This document shows positions 31,326-32,692 of a stretch of 32,692 bases of DNA, one piece after another. The first letter of the stretch is position 1; the number at the start of each line of letters is the position of its first letter. Source of the stretch: JBBTWV01 sp038062615. GTDB lineage: Bacteria; Patescibacteriota; Gracilibacteria; UBA1369; UM-FILTER-53-11. The notes below the pieces were generated by a model that was given only the letters and a program-made list of their open reading frames with translations, was not told where the DNA came from and made no database searches. The stretch covers positions 1-32,692 of the forward strand of contig JBBTWV010000065.1 of the NCBI GenBank assembly GCA_038062615.1. Reading direction: 5' to 3'. The position numbers and the translations under genes are program-made.

Positions 31326-32426
31326 ATGAAGAAAGATCTTTCGCTGTACATTCACATCCCCTTTTGCAAGATGATTTGCTTGTACTGCAATTTTTTGACG
31401 TTTGCCAACAAAAGCCAGTGGATTCCGCAGTATGTTGATGCGGTGTGCAAAGAAATCGCGGAGCGATCGCAAAAATTGAAAAATTGCCGCGTAGTCACCA
31501 TCAATTTTGGCGGCGGAACGCCAAGTCTCATTGAGCCGCTCTTCATCCAAAAAATAATCCGCCATGCAAAAGCTTTTTTTGAGGTGGAACCGGACGCGGA
31601 AATATCCATCGAGTGTAACCCCGAAAGCGTGGACGAAAATCGCCTGAAAATTTATCAAGAAGCAGGCGTAACACGCTTTTCTTTGGGAGTGCAGAGTCTC
31701 AACAAAAAAACGCTGGCACGCGTGATGCGTCCGCACGATAGCGCCACTATTTTTAAAGCACTCTCGTATATTAAAAATGCCGGCATCAAAAATTTCGGCA
31801 CGGATTTTATTATGGGTCTGCCAGGGCAGACGCTGGTATCATTTCAGCAAGAAGTTGAAACCATTCTGGAATACCAGCCCGCACATCTCTCTTTTTATTT
31901 TCTCTCATACGACACCAAAAAAATTGATATCTTTATAAAAGAATGCCCCTGCGAAGACGAGCAGATAGAGATGTACGAATGGCTTTGCCAAAAGCTTAAA
32001 GCGCATGGCTTCACGCATTATGAAGTCTCTAACTGGGCGCAACCAGGCTTTGAATGCAAACACAACCAGCGATGTTGGGAGCAAAAAGATTATTTGGGAA
32101 TCGGCGTTGGCGCACACTCCATTGCTTCCGGCACTATGTGGGAAAATCAAAAATCTTTTGACGGCTATTTAAAAAATCCCATGAAGACGTGCGAAGAAAT
32201 GCCCATAGATGCCGATCTCAAAAGAATGGAATACATCATGCTCAGTTTGCGGACGCATCGCGGGATGGATCTTGAGTGGTACAAAAATTTTGGCGACATC
32301 AAAAAACTCCTCCAAAACGCCGAGACGTATAAAAAATCAGGACATCTCAAAAAAACCGCCAACCGCCTCATAGCAACAGAAAAAGGCTTCCTCATCCTTG
32401 ATCAAATTACTCAAACGCTGCTATAA
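31326..32426 (+). CDS. hemW: HemW-like radical SAM protein (coproporphyrinogen III oxidase-like)
   Basis: 366 residues from ATG 31326; an in-frame GTG at 31290 is less likely because the family starts at LYIHIPFC. The radical-SAM cluster motif C-x3-C-x2-C is C14, C18 and C21 (IPFCKMICLYC). INFGGGTPSLIE, RFSLGVQSLNKKTL and FIMGLPGQTLVSFQ are HemW/HemN landmarks, as is GIGVGAHS. HemW is a heme chaperone, not an oxygen-independent coproporphyrinogen oxidase; its heme-binding motif is HNxxYW, which reads HNQRCW here, with tyrosine replaced by cysteine. No heme-pathway gene is nearby. Function in a likely heme-lacking organism is unclear. Confidence 0.85.
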   Translation: MKKDLSLYIHIPFCKMICLYCNFLTFANKSQWIPQYVDAVCKEIAERSQKLKNCRVVTINFGGGTPSLIEPLFIQKIIRHAKAFFEVEPDAEISIECNPESVDENRLKIYQEAGVTRFSLGVQSLNKKTLARVMRPHDSATIFKALSYIKNAGIKNFGTDFIMGLPGQTLVSFQQEVETILEYQPAHLSFYFLSYDTKKIDIFIKECPCEDEQIEMYEWLCQKLKAHGFTHYEVSNWAQPGFECKHNQRCWEQKDYLGIGVGAHSIASGTMWENQKSFDGYLKNPMKTCEEMPIDADLKRMEYIMLSLRTHRGMDLEWYKNFGDIKKLLQNAETYKKSGHLKKTANRLIATEKGFLILDQITQTLL

Positions 32427-32437
32427 ATCAAAGCACC

Positions 32438-32692
32438 ATGCCAACCAAAAAAGTCACGATAGAGATGAATGATCAGTTTAAACAAGCTCTCCAAATCATG
32501 GAAAAAACAGGAGAGCATGCTTTTATCACAGGGAAAGCCGGAACCGGCAAATCTACGCTCCTTTCCTACTTCATCAAACATACCGAAAAATCTTTGGCCG
32601 TTTTGGCGCCTACCGGCGTTGCGGCACTCAATGTGGCGGGAGAGACCATTCATTCTTTTTTCAAATTTCTTCCCAATATAACTCTTGAAGAA
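32438..32692 (+). CDS. PIF1-like helicase, N-terminal fragment cut by the window end
   Basis: 85 codons are visible from ATG 32438, 11 bases after the HemW-like stop, and the frame stays open to the last base. The Walker A motif is FITGKAGTGKSTLL (about residues 29-42), followed by VLAPTGVAALNVAGETIHSFF, which is motif Ia of the PIF1/RecD-like superfamily 1 helicases. Such proteins unwind DNA 5' to 3' and are common in CPR genomes. The rest of the helicase lies outside the window. Confidence 0.88.
   Translation, partial: MPTKKVTIEMNDQFKQALQIMEKTGEHAFITGKAGTGKSTLLSYFIKHTEKSLAVLAPTGVAALNVAGETIHSFFKFLPNITLEE

Noticed and set aside
1..32692. tRNA, rRNA, CRISPR arrays, insertion sequences
   Set aside because: No cloverleaf, rRNA-like block, regular spaced repeat or transposase was seen on either strand.

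Overview
The window looks like a chromosomal piece of a Candidatus Patescibacteria (CPR/Parcubacteria-like) genome. This is inference. It rests on dense, mostly SD-poor gene packing with ATGA start/stop overlaps, a very cysteine-rich protein of a kind I associate with CPR genomes, a PIF1-type helicase, a compact thyA-folA pair and a degenerate RelA/SpoT-like protein. TGA is used as a normal stop, which argues against the recoded Gracilibacteria and Absconditabacteria. A 10-N scaffold gap (5410-5419) shows that this is a draft assembly.

Positions 1-23871 form one plus-strand surface-polysaccharide locus of about 22 genes, most of them touching or overlapping. Its first part is the most striking. 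A PEP-synthase-like phosphohistidine protein (1-1515, 5' truncated), a class-I glutamine amidotransferase/C26 hydrolase (1512-2123), a LicC-like nucleotidyltransferase (2120-2863) and a SAM methyltransferase (2860-3645) are joined by 4-base overlaps. The first three match, in the same transcription order, Campylobacter jejuni Cj1418 (glutamine kinase), Cj1417 (gamma-glutamyl-CDP-amidate hydrolase) and Cj1416 (CTP:phosphoglutamine cytidylyltransferase), the enzymes that make cytidine diphosphoramidate for O-methyl phosphoramidate (MeOPN) capsule decoration. A Wzx flippase and then a sulfotransferase-methyltransferase fusion follow directly. I propose a phosphoramidate-decorated glycan in this lineage.

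Positions 6744-12103 carry a glycosyltransferase, a GDP-mannose 4,6-dehydratase, a GDP-L-fucose-synthase-type reductase, a membrane-anchored GT4 glycosyltransferase and a small SMR/EamA-type transporter. A likely internal promoter with an inverted repeat lies at 12144-12172. Positions 12182-23871 hold a UDP-sugar epimerase, a polyprenyl-phosphate GT2 transferase, a methyltransferase, two paralogous ArnT/PMT-like membrane glycosyltransferases (the first frameshifted), a second sulfotransferase, an RmlB-like dehydratase with a DegT aminotransferase, a heparinase II/III-like protein and a WbuB-like GT4. Together these could make nucleotide sugars, assemble and flip a lipid-linked glycan, and decorate it.

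Positions 23857-32692 are housekeeping and regulatory. They hold a divergent RelA/SpoT-like protein on the minus strand, which shares a palindromic intergenic region with thyA-folA, then an ECF sigma factor with an adjacent single-pass membrane protein (candidate anti-sigma), a 560-residue protein with 48 cysteines (minus strand), a HemW-like radical SAM protein and the start of a PIF1-like helicase. I saw no tRNA, rRNA, CRISPR array or insertion sequence. No gene-free stretch exceeds 300 bases; the longest (31042-31325) holds a doubtful small ORF.
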